64,000 bases of DNA from Paenisporosarcina sp. HGH0030. GTDB taxonomy: Bacteria; Bacillota; Bacilli; Bacillales_A; Planococcaceae. The stretch covers positions 373,324 through 437,323 of the forward strand of contig NZ_KE150421.1 in the NCBI RefSeq assembly GCF_000411295.1. The letters run 5' to 3'. Positions 28,280 to 37,862 of this stretch are shown piece by piece. The position numbers and the translations under genes are program-made. Position 1 is the stretch's first letter, and the number at the start of each line of letters is the position of its first letter. The notes under the pieces are model-generated. The model saw only the letters and a program-made list of their open reading frames with translations, made no database searches and had not been told where the DNA came from.

Positions 28280-29215
28280 ATGAAAAACTTGAAATTCGTT
28301 ATGATGTCAACAATGATTGGCTCGGCACTTTTACTTGGTGCATGTGGTAATGAAGATAAAGAAGGAAACGGAGAAGCGACAGAACAACTGTCTGGCTCAG
28401 TTTCTGGCGATGGTTCATCTACAGTTGCTCCGATTACGGAAGCATTAGTTGAAGAATATCGACTTGTTCAACCAGACGTTAAAGTAACTGCTGGTGTTTC
28501 TGGAACAGGTGGCGGTTTTGAAAAATTCATTGCCGGAGAAACAGATTTCTCAAATGCTTCACGTCCAATTAAAGAAGAAGAGTCGGCTAAGCTTGATGAA
28601 GCCGGTATTGATTTTACTGAATTAGAAGTTGCGTATGACGGTTTATCAATCGTTGTAAATAAAGAAAACGATTGGGCTAAAGATTTAACAGTAGATGATC
28701 TTAAAAAATTATGGGTAGAAGATGGGACAACAAAAAAATGGTCTGATATTAATCCTGAATGGCCAGATGAAGAAGTTGTTTTCTACTCACCAGGAACTGA
28801 TTCTGGTACATTTGACTACTTCAACGAAGTCATTCTTGAAGATGCAGATATCGTAAAATCAGCAACACTTTCTGAAGATGACAATGTCTTAGTACAAGGT
28901 GTAAAAGGAGATAAAAATGCAATTGGATTCTTTGGCTATGCTTACTACCTTGCTAACAAAGATTCAATGAACGTTGTAACTATTGATGGAGTTGAACCAA
29001 CTAACGAAACAATTGAATCTGGTGAATATCAACCACTTTCACGTCCATTGTTCGTTTATGTTAAAAACTCTTCAGTAAAAGACAATGAAGCAGTATATGA
29101 TTTCATGAAGTATACGGTTGAAAATGCTGGGGATATGGCTGAAGCTGTCGGTTATGTAAGATCTCCAGAAGAAACTTATAAAGAAGATCTTAAAGCTTTA
29201 GAAGCACTAAAATAA
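28280..29215 (+). CDS. pstS: Phosphate ABC transporter substrate-binding lipoprotein
   Basis: PstS captures phosphate outside the membrane. It has a lipoprotein signal peptide ending in the lipobox LLGAC, so it is anchored at Cys22 or thereabouts. Phosphate-binding loops are visible: GDGSSTVAP near residue 45, GVSGTGGGFEKF, FSNASRPI and SPGTDSGTF. Length (311) is normal. It is the first gene of the pst operon and lies directly behind the Pho box. A 230-bp gap with a stem-loop separates it from pstC. Confidence 0.95.
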   Translation: MKNLKFVMMSTMIGSALLLGACGNEDKEGNGEATEQLSGSVSGDGSSTVAPITEALVEEYRLVQPDVKVTAGVSGTGGGFEKFIAGETDFSNASRPIKEEESAKLDEAGIDFTELEVAYDGLSIVVNKENDWAKDLTVDDLKKLWVEDGTTKKWSDINPEWPDEEVVFYSPGTDSGTFDYFNEVILEDADIVKSATLSEDDNVLVQGVKGDKNAIGFFGYAYYLANKDSMNVVTIDGVEPTNETIESGEYQPLSRPLFVYVKNSSVKDNEAVYDFMKYTVENAGDMAEAVGYVRSPEETYKEDLKALEALK

Positions 29216-29263
29216 AGTTTTAATAGAAGTAAAAAGTAAGTTTTGCAATAAGCGGTTAAGAAG

Positions 29264-29283
29264 GAGTAGCACTGGTGCTACTC
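29264..29283 (+). other. Intercistronic stem-loop between pstS and pstC
   Basis: GAGTAGCAC pairs with GTGCTACTC. No T run follows, so it looks like an RNA-stabilising or processing hairpin rather than a terminator; it could keep pstS mRNA in excess over the transporter mRNA. The rest of 29216-29448 shows no gene. Confidence 0.5.
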
Positions 29284-29448
29284 TCTTCTCATGTTAATTG
29301 ATAAGAAAGCTGAAGAGACAGTTGATAAGTCAACGTGTGAGCGCCAAATCGCACGTAAGCGACAGCCAACTATTGAGCCTGTTCTTCCGGTTAAACCGAA
29401 TGCCAGGGTTTCGCATTTTCACTTTTCTTACGTATAGGGGGATTTCAA

Positions 29449-30396
29449 ATGGCTTCAAATGAACAAGCTTCCAAATTATCTGTCCAGCAGATGATTGCAA
29501 AGCAAAAAGGTAAGAAAGGAAAAAAGTGGATAGAAAAATCAATTCCAGTTATTCTTTTCATAATTGCCTCAATTTCAGTATTAACTACGTTTGGTATAGT
29601 ATTCACTCTGCTTTTCGAAACGTTTGAGTTCTTTAAGCGAGTTCCTTTCCTTGATTTTATTTTCGGTAAAGAATGGTTGCCTTTCTCAAATAACGAACCA
29701 CTCTTTGGAATTTTGCCGTTAGTTGCGGGGACTCTTAAAGTCACACTGATCGCTGTCGTGGTTGCGGTGCCATTCGGCTTAGCATCAGCTGTTTATTTAA
29801 GTGAATATGCAAGTGACAATATGCGTCGGGTAATCAAGCCAGTTCTTGAAGTATTGGCAGGAGTTCCTACAATTGTTTATGGTTTTTTTGCTTTAACTTT
29901 CGTCACACCTTTGCTGCAACAATTTATACCTGAACTGAAGATTTTTAATGCAATAAGTCCTGGTATTGTAGTGGGAATTATGATTTTGCCCATGATTGCA
30001 TCTCTTTCAGAAGACGCCATGTCTTCAGTTCCGAACTCTATTCGTGAAGGGGCGTTAGCCCTGGGAGCAACAAAACTTGAAGTGGCTATCAAAGTAGTAT
30101 TACCTGCAGCCTTATCAGGTATTATGGCTTCCATCGTTCTTGCTGTGTCACGTGCTATCGGAGAAACTATGATTGTTTCTTTGGCAGGAGGGTCAACACC
30201 AAGATTCGATTTGGATATGACAGACTCGATTCAAACAATGACTGCTTATATTGTACAAGTTTCAACCGGTGATGCTGGATATGGAACAACCATCTATTAT
30301 TCGATTTACGCAGTCGGATTTACTTTATTCCTCTTCACTCTTCTCATGAACTGGTTAGCTCATGCGATTTCAAAACGCTTTAGGGAGGAATATTAA
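29449..30396 (+). CDS. pstC: Phosphate ABC transporter permease PstC
   Basis: One of two channel subunits of the high-affinity phosphate importer. It has six predicted membrane helices after a lysine-rich cytoplasmic start. The EAA-type loop EGALALGATKLEVAIKVVLP contacts the ATPase PstB, and RAIGETMIVSLAGG is the conserved PstC motif. The gap to pstA is one base after the stop. Phosphate-starvation control is inherited from the Pho box upstream of pstS. Confidence 0.95.
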   Translation: MASNEQASKLSVQQMIAKQKGKKGKKWIEKSIPVILFIIASISVLTTFGIVFTLLFETFEFFKRVPFLDFIFGKEWLPFSNNEPLFGILPLVAGTLKVTLIAVVVAVPFGLASAVYLSEYASDNMRRVIKPVLEVLAGVPTIVYGFFALTFVTPLLQQFIPELKIFNAISPGIVVGIMILPMIASLSEDAMSSVPNSIREGALALGATKLEVAIKVVLPAALSGIMASIVLAVSRAIGETMIVSLAGGSTPRFDLDMTDSIQTMTAYIVQVSTGDAGYGTTIYYSIYAVGFTLFLFTLLMNWLAHAISKRFREEY

Positions 30397-30397
30397 G

Positions 30398-31276
30398 ATG
30401 AAATATATCGATCATACATCCGTGGTTAAACGAATGAGTGGCAGGATGATTGTTAATAAAATATTTAAAACCATATTTTTCATGGCCACACTATTTGCTT
30501 TGTTATCGCTGGCAGTACTCTTTTATCGTATTGTGAGTCAAGGTGTGGGGTATTTAACTCCTGAATTCTTTACAAACTTTGGTTCGCGGTTCCCTGAAAA
30601 AGCAGGGATTAAAGCGGCATTGGTTGGATCGCTTTGGATGATGGCCGTTGTTGCACCAGTATCCTTGATTTTAGGTGTGGGTTCAGCAATTTACCTAGAA
30701 GAGTATGCTAAGAAAAACAAGATCACACAATTCATTCGCATGAATATCGCGAACTTAGCAGGCGTACCATCTGTTGTGTTTGGTTTACTCGGTTTAACGA
30801 TTTTTGTACGAGCATTAGCTTTAGGGAATAGTGTTCTGGCTGCCGGATTTACGATGAGTTTGCTCATTCTGCCTGTTATTATCGTAGCTTCACAGGAATC
30901 CATTCGTTCAGTGCCGAATCATTTACGAGAAGCTTCTTATGGAATGGGAGCAACCAAGTGGCAAACCATTGTCAAAGTTGTCTTGCCTTCAGCGATTCCG
31001 GGTATCTTAACCGGTGGAATTTTAGCTTTATCCAGAGCAATTGGCGAAACAGCTCCACTTGTAGTAATTGGTATACCAGTTATTATTCAATTCTTGCCAG
31101 AAAATTTACTTAGTCAATTTACTGCAATGCCAATGCAGATCTTTGACTGGGCAAAACGTCCACAGGAAGCATTTCAACATGTAGCTTCAGCAGGAATAAT
31201 CGTCTTAATGATTTTCTTGTTACTGATGAATTCAATTGCTGTGTTCATTCGAAATAAATTCCAAAAACGTTATTAA
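30398..31276 (+). CDS. pstA: Phosphate ABC transporter permease PstA
   Basis: The second channel subunit. It shows the EAA loop REASYGMGATKWQTIVKVVLP and the PstA motif RAIGETAPLVVIG, and about six membrane helices. ATG at 30398 follows AGGGAGGAA and gives 292 residues. An earlier in-frame start at 30362 would overlap pstC and lacks a better ribosome site. It pairs with PstC and PstB in the membrane. Confidence 0.95.
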   Translation: MKYIDHTSVVKRMSGRMIVNKIFKTIFFMATLFALLSLAVLFYRIVSQGVGYLTPEFFTNFGSRFPEKAGIKAALVGSLWMMAVVAPVSLILGVGSAIYLEEYAKKNKITQFIRMNIANLAGVPSVVFGLLGLTIFVRALALGNSVLAAGFTMSLLILPVIIVASQESIRSVPNHLREASYGMGATKWQTIVKVVLPSAIPGILTGGILALSRAIGETAPLVVIGIPVIIQFLPENLLSQFTAMPMQIFDWAKRPQEAFQHVASAGIIVLMIFLLLMNSIAVFIRNKFQKRY

Positions 31277-31303
31277 GCCGATTCGGCACGGGAGGGTTTC
31301 AAA

Positions 31304-32128
31304 ATGGTTCAACTGAATGTAAACAAACAAAATACAACAAGTTCAACAAGCACTAAACCAGAAACGATAGATAGAAACATTGTATATGATACGCGTCAAT
31401 TAAATTTATGGTATGGCGAGCACCACGCATTGAAGAACATCGATTTAGCAATCAAAGAAAATGAAGTGACTGCAATTATCGGACCTTCAGGTTGTGGGAA
31501 ATCGACATATATCAAGACATTGAACCGTATGGTTGAATTAGTACCTTCGGTAAAGACTTCTGGAGAAATCATTTACAGGGATCGAAATATTTTCGATGCC
31601 GATTACGGGGTCGAAGAGTTGCGAACAAAAGTGGGAATGGTTTTTCAAAAACCAAATCCATTCCCAAAATCAATTTATGACAATATTGCCTATGGTCCGC
31701 GTATACATGGTATTAAAAACAAAAAAACCCTGGATGAAATCGTCGAGCAAAGTCTTCGCGGAGCGGCTATCTGGGATGAAGTGAAAGACCGATTGAACGA
31801 AAATGCATACGGTCTTTCGGGTGGACAACAACAGCGTATTTGTATTGCACGTGCTCTTGCAATTGAACCAGATGTGATTTTAATGGATGAGCCAACTTCT
31901 GCTCTTGATCCGATATCTACGCTTAAAGTGGAAGAACTTGTACAGGAATTGAAAAAAAACTATTCCATCATCATTGTCACGCACAATATGCAACAAGCTG
32001 CACGGATTTCAGATCAAACTGCCTTCTTCCTGAATGGAGAAGTTATCGAGTTTGATAAGACTGATACAATTTTTTCTACACCTTCTGACAAACGTACAGA
32101 AGATTACATTTCAGGACGCTTTGGATGA
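31304..32128 (+). CDS. pstB: Phosphate ABC transporter ATP-binding protein PstB
   Basis: The ATPase energises phosphate import. Walker [10 protein letters not shown] (near residue 64), Q-loop [11 protein letters not shown] typical of PstB, signature LSGGQQQR, Walker [14 protein letters not shown] and VTHNMQQA are present. Only one pstB is here, while B. subtilis has two in tandem. The first 25 residues are an Asn/Thr/Ser-rich extension. GGAGGG precedes the ATG. Confidence 0.96.
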   Translation: MVQLNVNKQNTTSSTSTKPETIDRNIVYDTRQLNLWYGEHHALKNIDLAIKENEVTAIIGPSGCGKSTYIKTLNRMVELVPSVKTSGEIIYRDRNIFDADYGVEELRTKVGMVFQKPNPFPKSIYDNIAYGPRIHGIKNKKTLDEIVEQSLRGAAIWDEVKDRLNENAYGLSGGQQQRICIARALAIEPDVILMDEPTSALDPISTLKVEELVQELKKNYSIIIVTHNMQQAARISDQTAFFLNGEVIEFDKTDTIFSTPSDKRTEDYISGRFG

Positions 32129-32147
32129 TCCAGAAGGAGGAATTTGA

Positions 32148-32807
32148 ATGGTAGTAAGAGAAAAATTCGAACACGAGCTAAGAGGTGTTCAGGAGCAATT
32201 TTTAATGCTTAGCAATTTAGCCATTTCTACGTTAAATAAATCAATTGATGCATTATTAAGCCACGATGTCGATGTAGCCCTATCAATCATTGAAAATGAC
32301 AAGCATATTAATCGTTTGGAAGAAGAAATTAATGACCGTGTCATTTTATTGTTGGCAAAACAGCAACCGGTTGCTACGGATCTGCGTCGATTGATTGTAT
32401 TATTGAAAGCTGCCCATGATATGGAACGAGTTGGAGATTATGCTGTCAATATTGCAAAAGAAAATATCCGTATTGGTAAAGCCGATTTCGTTTCACCAAT
32501 CAAGAATATCGAAGAAATGCGGTCTAAAACCATTACAATGCTAACGGAAGTAATGAAAGCATTTATCGAAGAAAATATTGAAGATGCACGTAAGATTGCT
32601 GAGCTTGATGATCAAGTGGATAATTTGTATGGTCAAACCATTCAACAACTTTTAAAAGTGGGCGCTGAAAATCCGCAAATGTTAAGTCAAGTTACGCAAC
32701 TGTCATTTGTATGCCGTTATTTGGAACGATCAGCCGATCATGCAACCAATATAGCGGAACAATTATTTTATTTGGTCAAAGGTCGTCATTACGAACTGAA
32801 TAAGTAA
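32148..32807 (+). CDS. phoU: Phosphate signalling/transport regulator PhoU
   Basis: PhoU links Pst activity to the PhoR-PhoP sensor in many bacteria. The 219-residue protein has two three-helix PhoU repeats, each with the metal-binding motif: ERVGDYAVNIAKE and ERSADHATNIAEQ. It follows pstB with AAGGAGG and ends the operon. B. subtilis itself lacks a clear phoU at this place, whereas many other Bacillales have it. Confidence 0.94.
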   Translation: MVVREKFEHELRGVQEQFLMLSNLAISTLNKSIDALLSHDVDVALSIIENDKHINRLEEEINDRVILLLAKQQPVATDLRRLIVLLKAAHDMERVGDYAVNIAKENIRIGKADFVSPIKNIEEMRSKTITMLTEVMKAFIEENIEDARKIAELDDQVDNLYGQTIQQLLKVGAENPQMLSQVTQLSFVCRYLERSADHATNIAEQLFYLVKGRHYELNK

Positions 32808-32967
32808 ATGGACGGAGAAAGACACGTTTTGTCTTTCTCTTTCTATGTCGAGAAATATTTCACAGTTGGTAGTAGATTTTTCAATGAGGTATGATATAAT
32901 AGGTTAGTCGTATAAATCATTGCTCATAAGATTTAAAAGATTCCTGATTAGAGTGGGAGGGATAATG

Positions 32968-33117
32968 ATGCGCGTTAACATCACACTAGCTTGCACAGAT
33001 TGCGGCGAGCGCAACTATATTTCTAAGAAAAACAAGCGTAACAACCCGGAACGTCTTGAAATGAAAAAATATTGCTCACGTGAAAAGAAAATGACTTTAC
33101 ACCGTGAAACAAAATAA
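32968..33117 (+). CDS. rpmG: 50S ribosomal protein L33
   Basis: This 49-residue protein begins [16 protein letters not shown] and ends TLHRETK, standard for L33. It keeps the first CXXC but only one Cys (KKYCSREKK) of the second pair, so the zinc ribbon is probably not functional, a partly degraded C+ form. I chose the second of two ATGs (32968), seven bases from GGGAGG. TATAAT at 32895-32900 is the likely -10. Confidence 0.95.
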   Translation: MRVNITLACTDCGERNYISKKNKRNNPERLEMKKYCSREKKMTLHRETK

Positions 33118-33127
33118 AACCATTTAA

Positions 33128-33157
33128 CCAAAACCTGCTCAGGTTTTGGTTTTTTTC
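33128..33157 (+). terminator. Terminator after rpmG
   Basis: CCAAAACCT and AGGTTTTGG form a perfect stem with a GCTC loop and seven T residues. Confidence 0.92.
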
Positions 33158-33172
33158 ATGGAGGGAATATTA

Positions 33173-33745
33173 TTGGAAAAGTCCACAATTCGAAAAGCAA
33201 TCTTAAACGATTTAAATAATTTATTACCAGAGGTACATGAAAACCATTCATGTATGATACATAGAAAAGTACTAATGGAAGAAACGGTCAAAACAGCGCA
33301 AGTAATCGGTATCACATTATCTGCATTTCCTGAAGTAGATACATGGAAATTAATTGAAAAGTTTTGGCAACAAGGGAAAAGAGTGGCCGTTCCGAAGTGT
33401 CATCCCGCCACAAGGGAAATGACTTTTTTTGAAATAACCTCCTTTAATCAACTTGAGGTAGTATATATGAAATTAAAAGAACCGATTCCCGCCCTTACAA
33501 CTAAACTGGATACGCCTCAAATTGATGTACACATTGTTCCGGGAGTCGTATTTGATCCAAAAGGATATCGTATTGGCTTTGGTGGAGGTTACTATGATCG
33601 TTATTTAAGCACATACACAGGATCAACAATCGCGATGGCTTTTGACAGACAGATTGTTGAACAAGTTCCTATCGAACAATTTGATTTACCAGTACAATGT
33701 ATCTTGACCGAAACAAAACGGATTGTATGTATGAAAACGGAGTGA
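33173..33745 (+). CDS. yqgN: 5-formyltetrahydrofolate cyclo-ligase
   Basis: The enzyme converts 5-formyl-THF to 5,10-methenyl-THF with ATP, recycling the storage folate. The C-terminal motif GFGGGYYDRYL near residue 140 is diagnostic, as is PGVVFDPKGYRIG before it. TTG at 33173 follows GGAGGG with eight bases; an ATG at 33158 overlaps the rpmG terminator tail. It abuts yqgQ. The glycine cleavage genes at 44 kb feed the same folate pool. Confidence 0.93.
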   Translation: MEKSTIRKAILNDLNNLLPEVHENHSCMIHRKVLMEETVKTAQVIGITLSAFPEVDTWKLIEKFWQQGKRVAVPKCHPATREMTFFEITSFNQLEVVYMKLKEPIPALTTKLDTPQIDVHIVPGVVFDPKGYRIGFGGGYYDRYLSTYTGSTIAMAFDRQIVEQVPIEQFDLPVQCILTETKRIVCMKTE

Positions 33746-33749
33746 AAGT

Positions 33750-33956
33750 ATGAAATCAATTTATGATGTTCTTCAATATTTAAAACGCTATGGAACTTTT
33801 ATCTACACAACAGACCGTCAGGCTGATTTAGTGTTAATGGAAGATGAAATTCGCGAATTGTATAACTCGCATATGATGGAAACGCAGGATTTTCAGATGG
33901 CTATTCTATTAATTCGGCAAGAACGGTCACGTTTAAATGACAAAAACATAAAATAA
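33750..33956 (+). CDS. yqgQ: DUF910 protein YqgQ
   Basis: This small soluble protein of 68 residues matches YqgQ: a basic N-terminal helix (YDVLQYLKRYGTFIY) and a helical ETQDFQMAILLIRQE segment. Crystal structures of the family show a three-helix bundle of unknown role that may bind nucleic acid. It starts four bases after yqgN. yqgP and glcK, which flank it in B. subtilis, are absent. Confidence 0.88.
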   Translation: MKSIYDVLQYLKRYGTFIYTTDRQADLVLMEDEIRELYNSHMMETQDFQMAILLIRQERSRLNDKNIK

Positions 33957-33964
33957 AATGAAAA

Positions 33965-33997
33965 GACAATCTGACGAAAGTGGTCAGGTTGTTTTTG
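33965..33997 (+). terminator. Terminator after yqgQ
   Basis: GACAATCTGAC and GTCAGGTTGTT pair with one wobble, followed by T residues. Confidence 0.75.
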
Positions 33998-34052
33998 TTT
34001 TTGGTAAAATATAGGGGTGGCTTGAAAAAAATTTACTTTTTTTTAACAAAAA

Positions 34053-34363
34053 CGAAACTTTTATATGTTTCAGCCGTCTTATAAAGGGTAACTAGGTGAA
34101 GGAAACATAGACATCTAACTATTTTACTCTTGGATTATTAACAGAAAGTTGCATGGTTGTAAAAAAAGGATTAAGATATACTAATGTTTCTTTCTTTCGT
34201 TGAATAAAATAGACTTTCTGCAATAAAGTCGCTCTTACCGTTTGTTACGGGAAATTAAATAATTCATGTGGAGGTCAGTCGTTGCCATTCTTATAAATGG
34301 GATTGCACGATGACTTTTTGCTGAAAAATTCAAAGTTTGAAAGTGATAAGGAGGATGTTAGGA
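34053..34363 (+). promoter_or_regulatory. ECF-type sigma promoter and long leader of ltaS
   Basis: CGAAAC at 34053-34058 and CGTC at 34075-34078 are exactly 16 bp apart, the pattern of sigma-M/W/X promoters (TGAAAC-N16-CGTC). The leader from about 34085 to the start codon at 34364 is near 280 bases, with CAGAAAGT (34139) able to pair with ACTTTCTG (34211) and a small CCATT/AATGG hairpin. No convincing gene lies in it. Confidence 0.65.
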
Positions 34364-36262
34364 ATGAAGAACATAAAAATACCTAAACATTCGATTTTGG
34401 CTCTAGCCATTTTAATGACTTGGATTAAAACCTATGTGGTATACCATACGAGTTTTGATATGAAAATTGAAAATGTCATGCAAGAAGTAATTTTGTTTAT
34501 AAATCCATTAAGCTTTTTGCTTTTTGTGTATGGTATCTCATTATTCTTTAAATCCGTTAAAGCCAGAAATCGATATTTATTAATTACGAGTACAATATTA
34601 GCGGTGATTTTATACGCCAACGTCGCATTTTACCGTTTCTTTAGCGATTTCATCACACTTCCGGTATTGTTCCAGACGAGCAATTTCGGAGACTTAGGTG
34701 CATCTGCAGCCGAAAGTATTTACTTCACGGATGTATTCTACTTTGTTGATGTTGCGTTATTATTTGCGGCAATTAAATGGTTGCCGAAAGTGACAGAAGT
34801 TGCAGTAAGACCAGCTATCCGTAGAGCATATTTTGTGTTGGCAGCAGCAGTTTTATTCCTGAACTTAGGATTAGCAGAAACTGAGCGTCCACAATTGTTA
34901 ACTAGAAGTTTTGACCGTGAATTATTAGTGAAGAATATCGGAATGTATAATTATCATATATACGATGTTTACATTCAATCGAAATCTCATGCACAGCGAG
35001 CATTAGCTGATGGCAGCGAACTAGTAGAAGTCAATAACTATGTACGATCAAATCAAGCAGAACCTAATTACGAAGTATTTGGTACTGCTGAAGGCAAAAA
35101 CTTAATTGTTGTTTCACTTGAATCACTTCAAAATTTTGTAGTGAATGAAGAAATGAACGGTGAAGTTATTACACCTTTCTTGAATGAATTAACGAAAGAC
35201 AAAGATACGTATTACTTCCCGAATTTCTACCATCAAACAGGATTAGGAAAAACTTCCGATTCTGAATTCGTGGTAGAGAATAGCCTTTACCCATTAGGTG
35301 GAGGCGCAGTGTTCTTTACGAATAGTGGGAACACTTACAATTCAATGGCCGAATCATTAAATGAAAAAGGTTATTTCACAAATGTCATGCATGCGAATAA
35401 CAAGAGTTTCTGGAATCGTGACATTATGTATAATGCCTTGAATGTTGAAAAATTCTATGATGTGGAAAGTTACGATATTGCTGAAGGCGATTCAGTTAAC
35501 TGGGGAATGAAAGATATACCTTTCTTCGAACAATCAGTTAATCATATGGCTGAAATGGAACAACCTTTCTACTCACGATTGATTACATTGACGAATCATT
35601 ATCCTTTCCATTTGGAAGAGAAAGATCAATTTATTCCTGAATACAATTCAAATTCAGGAACATTGAATCGTTACTTCCAGACAGTACGTTACATGGATGA
35701 ATCAGTGAAATCTTTATTTGAAGACTTGAAAGCTAAAGGGTTATACGAGGATTCAATCATTGTCATGTACGGTGACCACTATGGTATTTCTGAAAACCAT
35801 AATGAAGCGATGGCACAATATTTAGGAAAAGAAATTACACCTTTTGAAACTGCTCAATTACAACGTGTACCAATGTTCATTCATATTCCCGGATCGAACC
35901 AGGGTAAAGTTGTTGAAGAAGTTGCTGGTCAAATCGACATTCGTCCAACTATTCTACATTTATTGGGTGTAGACACAAGTAAAGATATGCAAATGGGTGC
36001 AGATATCTTTTCTAAAGACCATGAAGAATTTGTTGTATTCCGTGATGGCCGCTTTGTTACTGATAAAGTGGTTTATGCAGGAAATGTATGTTACGACAAG
36101 GAAACTGGTTTAGAAACAGAGGCTAAAGCTTGTGCACCTTACATTGAACGGGCGGCAGAAGAACTTGGATACTCAGATCAAATCATCAATGGGGATTTGC
36201 TTCGTTTTTACGATGAAAAAACAGGCAACCTGCTAATTGATGAGACTACTGAACGTAAATAA
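34364..36262 (+). CDS. ltaS: Lipoteichoic acid synthase LtaS-type
   Basis: LtaS polymerises glycerol phosphate from phosphatidylglycerol onto a lipid anchor outside the membrane. Five N-terminal membrane helices are followed by an extracellular sulfatase-fold domain with SLES, HQTGLGKTSDSEF (catalytic Thr297, matching Thr300 of S. aureus) and YGDHYG. ATG at 34364 lies nine bases after AAGGAGG and gives 632 residues. Location matches yqgS. The ECF promoter suggests induction by envelope stress. Confidence 0.95.
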   Translation: MKNIKIPKHSILALAILMTWIKTYVVYHTSFDMKIENVMQEVILFINPLSFLLFVYGISLFFKSVKARNRYLLITSTILAVILYANVAFYRFFSDFITLPVLFQTSNFGDLGASAAESIYFTDVFYFVDVALLFAAIKWLPKVTEVAVRPAIRRAYFVLAAAVLFLNLGLAETERPQLLTRSFDRELLVKNIGMYNYHIYDVYIQSKSHAQRALADGSELVEVNNYVRSNQAEPNYEVFGTAEGKNLIVVSLESLQNFVVNEEMNGEVITPFLNELTKDKDTYYFPNFYHQTGLGKTSDSEFVVENSLYPLGGGAVFFTNSGNTYNSMAESLNEKGYFTNVMHANNKSFWNRDIMYNALNVEKFYDVESYDIAEGDSVNWGMKDIPFFEQSVNHMAEMEQPFYSRLITLTNHYPFHLEEKDQFIPEYNSNSGTLNRYFQTVRYMDESVKSLFEDLKAKGLYEDSIIVMYGDHYGISENHNEAMAQYLGKEITPFETAQLQRVPMFIHIPGSNQGKVVEEVAGQIDIRPTILHLLGVDTSKDMQMGADIFSKDHEEFVVFRDGRFVTDKVVYAGNVCYDKETGLETEAKACAPYIERAAEELGYSDQIINGDLLRFYDEKTGNLLIDETTERK

Positions 36263-36272
36263 TGTATTCTGT

Positions 36273-36314
36273 TAAAAACGTCAAAAAGTGTGGAATCACT
36301 TTTTGACGTTTTTT
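36273..36314 (+). terminator. Terminator after ltaS
   Basis: AAAAACGTCAAAAAGTG and CACTTTTTGACGTTTTT form a perfect 17-bp stem with T residues. Confidence 0.95.
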
Positions 36315-36377
36315 TATTTATTGAAACACATATCGATTCTATACGTACTACTTGTATATAGGAAAGGGGGAGTGGTG

Positions 36378-37484
36378 ATGAGACGAAGCATTCGATACTA
36401 CAGTATATTTCTTTTGCTTCTTTTAACAAGTTGCCAGCAGAATGTCTCAGAACCTTTCTTACCAGAAAAATCAATTTCCCCTGAACAAGAACAACCGAAT
36501 AAAGAAGAAGATACAATTTTACCTCTATCAGAGCTGAACGGGAATTTTGAAAGCGTGATTGGCTGGGTTTCTAATGAAGAGATTCTCTATATAACAAGAC
36601 AACAATCGGACTATCAAATTAATTCCTATCATATTGAAACCGGGGCTAACAAAATAATCTTTACAATTTCAGAACCTATCATTGAAGCGAGGATCCATCC
36701 GAACTTGTCTAAAATTGCTATTGTAACGTCCAGTAATTCGTTGAGCGCGTCCATACATTTTTTTTCGTTGGCAGGTCAGGAATTGGACAAGTTAACGATT
36801 GAATCATCCGAATTGTATTGGGACTGGCATCCAACTCAATCTGATGAAATTTTTTTCAGTGCATTTTATGAAGACTGGACGTTTGATTCTTTTGTCTATT
36901 CAAGCGGAACAAAAGAAATGAAACGCTTTGAAACAAATGATCCATTTGGTAAATGGGGAAAAGAATCCTCTATATACACTATTAATTGGCCAGAAAACGA
37001 TTCATTAAGTGGTGGAACATTACGTGAAGTGAATACCGTGACGAAGAAGGAAGCAGAGTCGGACGCTACCAATATTATTCACGTGTCGGCTACAGATGAT
37101 GTTGAAGTGCGAGTAAGTATTTCAGATGATCAGCAAAAGTTTTTGTACACACTGATACGGTATCGGGATGGGAAATCAACAACGTTCGAATTGCCGTCCA
37201 TCAGTAATTACTCGCAATGGTTTGTTCCAGAAATAGAATGGCTTAGTGATGGAACTATGTTGACATATGAAGCGTCTCAATCAGGTTTAATGGATGATAT
37301 CCCATCAGACTTTGATCTTGTCCAATTGTCTATTACTGAGCCTATGAAAACAATCTTGAAAGGACCTTATGAATCCTTTTCGTGCAATCCATCTGGCCAA
37401 TATTGTTTAACAGGAGTTCAATTAGAAAATTTGCTAAAGGTTAAAAGTGGTGAAACATTGCCTTGGATTACATTGCAGGAATAA
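36378..37484 (+). CDS. yqgU: Lipoprotein YqgU, beta-propeller-like
   Basis: The signal peptide ends in the lipobox LLLTSC, so the protein is a lipoprotein outside the membrane. An acidic, Pro/Glu-rich linker precedes repeated beta-strand segments such as IGWVSNEEILYI, LYWDWHPTQSDEIFF and IEWLSDGTMLTY, consistent with a WD40/TolB-like propeller. It matches the YqgU family by position and features. ATG at 36378 follows AAAGGGGGAGTGG. No catalytic motif is seen; function is unknown. Confidence 0.82.
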   Translation: MRRSIRYYSIFLLLLLTSCQQNVSEPFLPEKSISPEQEQPNKEEDTILPLSELNGNFESVIGWVSNEEILYITRQQSDYQINSYHIETGANKIIFTISEPIIEARIHPNLSKIAIVTSSNSLSASIHFFSLAGQELDKLTIESSELYWDWHPTQSDEIFFSAFYEDWTFDSFVYSSGTKEMKRFETNDPFGKWGKESSIYTINWPENDSLSGGTLREVNTVTKKEAESDATNIIHVSATDDVEVRVSISDDQQKFLYTLIRYRDGKSTTFELPSISNYSQWFVPEIEWLSDGTMLTYEASQSGLMDDIPSDFDLVQLSITEPMKTILKGPYESFSCNPSGQYCLTGVQLENLLKVKSGETLPWITLQE

Positions 37485-37640
37485 TAAATAAAGTGCCTAC
37501 GTGGCACTATTAATCGATAATTTAATTGGAACTAAATATTTTAAGATCAGTTAAAGAAAACTGTGATGATTGAATAAAAATTGAGAGAGTACTTGCGCCT
37601 ACGATAAAGTAACCGAATAGTTTATCAGAGCCATAATATA

Positions 37641-37676
37641 AAAAAAGCTGACGTTCGTGTGAACGTCAGCTTTTTT
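37641..37676. terminator. Bidirectional terminator, yqgU and yqgW
   Basis: AAAAAAGCTGACGTTC and GAACGTCAGCTTTTTT form a perfect stem between convergent genes. Confidence 0.93.
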
Positions 37677-37682
37677 ATGGTA

Positions 37683-37862
37683 TTAGTGTAATGCTGGTGG
37701 AAATCCGTGTTCTAAAATCGTCATCACTGTGAACCATCCAAAAATTGCAAAAGTTCCTACGTTGAAGACTAATCCTAAAAGGTTTTTCTCTTTAAATGCT
37801 TGGTAAGAACCAATTGCACCAAAGATAGCAACCAGGCCAAAAATAACCATTAATAAGTTCAT
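37683..37862 (-). CDS. yqgW: DUF2759 small membrane protein
   Basis: This 59-residue protein consists of two hydrophobic helices joined by a short charged loop (AFKEKNLLG). It matches YqgW-type DUF2759 proteins in length and place, between yqgU and yqgX. ATG at 37862 follows AAAGGAGTG. Function is unknown. Confidence 0.82.
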   Translation of the reverse strand: MNLLMVIFGLVAIFGAIGSYQAFKEKNLLGLVFNVGTFAIFGWFTVMTILEHGFPPALH

